Below are positions 63,508 to 64,000 of a stretch of DNA of 64,000 bases, piece after piece. Origin of the DNA: Vanessa cardui (taxonomy: Eukaryota; Arthropoda; Insecta; Lepidoptera; Nymphalidae); NCBI RefSeq assembly GCF_905220365.1, contig NC_061130.1, positions 5,773,501-5,837,500 of the forward strand, read 5' to 3'. The notes under the pieces are model-generated. The model did not search any database, was not told where the DNA came from, and saw only the letters and a list, made by a program, of their open reading frames with translations. Positions within the stretch are counted from its first letter, which is position 1. Each line of letters starts with the position of its first letter. A program made the position numbers and the translations under genes.

Positions 63508-64000
63508 TTAGTGTTTTCCATGATGGAATCCCCAGTGCTTGTGATCTGCGTGACCGCCCTTTTTCCCGTGATCGTGATGGTGGTGATGATGTTCCTCATG
63601 TCCATGGTGTCCCTTGTGACCCTTGTGATCTTCATCATAATGATGCTTATCATGGTGTCCCTTTTTGCCATGATGATGTTCGTCATGTCCGGAATGGTGA
63701 TGGCCGCCCTTTTTGTGATGTCCTCCATGTTTTTCGTGATGACCGTGGTGCTTGCCGTGTTTGTGATGTTTACCTTCCTTGTGGTGGTCATCATAGAAGT
63801 GATGGTCCTTGTGGTATTCGTCCTTATGGTACTTCTTATGGTAACCTTCAACTTCTTCGCCCTTATCATGATGTTTTTTGTGGTGGTGTTTACCGCCCTT
63901 GTGATGATGTCCATGTTCGTGATGTTTGCCATGATGATCATGTTCATCCCAGTGCTTTTTATGTCCACCGCCATCTTCATGATGATGGCCAGCATGATGA
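63508..64000 (-). CDS. Second histidine-rich protein, 5' end cut by window
   Basis: The last 163 codons, ending TAA at 63510-63508; the signal peptide and start lie beyond the window edge. It is clearly a paralogue of the protein at 62231-63001. The island reads DEYHKDHHFYDDHHKEG (versus DEYHKEHKFYDDFHKGG) and the end YDEDHKGHKGHHGHEEHHHH is almost identical. It ends HKHWGFHHGKH. Same strand and orientation, with about 510 bp between the stop here and the start of the other, so it is a tandem duplicate lying upstream. More copies may continue to the right. Function is inferred only, as for its neighbour. Confidence 0.85.
   Translation of the reverse strand, partial: HHAGHHHEDGGGHKKHWDEHDHHGKHHEHGHHHKGGKHHHKKHHDKGEEVEGYHKKYHKDEYHKDHHFYDDHHKEGKHHKHGKHHGHHEKHGGHHKKGGHHHSGHDEHHHGKKGHHDKHHYDEDHKGHKGHHGHEEHHHHHHDHGKKGGHADHKHWGFHHGKH

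Noticed and set aside
63426..63995. Met/Ile/Thr-rich minus-strand frame over the second histidine-rich gene
   Set aside because: Out-of-frame shadow; the paralogous frame without an in-window start ends at 63508.

Overview
The window looks like a piece of a lepidopteran (probably butterfly) chromosome. The evidence is AT-rich DNA, short exons with GT-AG introns, insect orthologues such as Akap200 and cropped/AP-4, and interspersed repeats built on tRNA-like heads with TTG- or ATTT-type tails, which are abundant in Lepidoptera. There are no bacterial-style operons, CRISPR arrays or true tRNA/rRNA genes. Species cannot be fixed from sequence alone.

Layout from left to right. (1) 117-2980 (+): 3' half of an ABCC/MRP1-like transporter, seven exons covering the end of TMD2 and all of NBD2; its 5' part lies outside the window. 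(2) 6564-7142 (+): a two-exon COMM-domain protein closest to COMMD8. (3) 10873-24816 (-): an Akap200/MARCKS-like gene with an N-myristoylation start, a MARCKS-type basic effector exon, a long acidic exon and two small terminal exons. An internal TATA+Inr promoter at about 13.3 kb appears to make a short, non-myristoylated isoform. (4) 32410-34409 (+): transcription factor AP-4 (Drosophila cropped). (5) 46401-57844 (+): a secreted serpin in eight exons. Its last intron holds a 3.33-kb pogo/Tigger-like DNA transposon (53242-56570) with 27-bp terminal inverted repeats, a TA duplication and an uninterrupted 769-codon transposase. (6) 58080-59199 (-): MEA1 homologue, convergent with the serpin. (7) 59916-60753 (+): eIF3 subunit K, head-to-head with MEA1. 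(8) 62231-63001 and 63508->64000 (-): two tandem secreted histidine-rich proteins, the second cut by the window edge.

Repeats fill much of the rest: two SINE families (six copies of one, two of the other), CR1/jockey-type LINE remnants with reverse-transcriptase coding, a wrecked Tc1/mariner transposase, two MITE-like inverted-repeat elements, a minisatellite inside an ABCC intron and several simple repeats. The long gene-poor stretches (3-6.5, 7.2-10.8, 25.2-31.1, 34.5-37.9 and 42.3-46.4 kb) show no further genes that I can support.

The genes do not form one pathway. They are ordinary chromosomal neighbours: transport, NF-kB/COMMD trafficking, PKA anchoring, transcription, protease inhibition, translation initiation and a cuticle- or metal-related secreted family. 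Exon coordinates come from reading splice sites and frame continuity by eye; all listed junctions keep phase.
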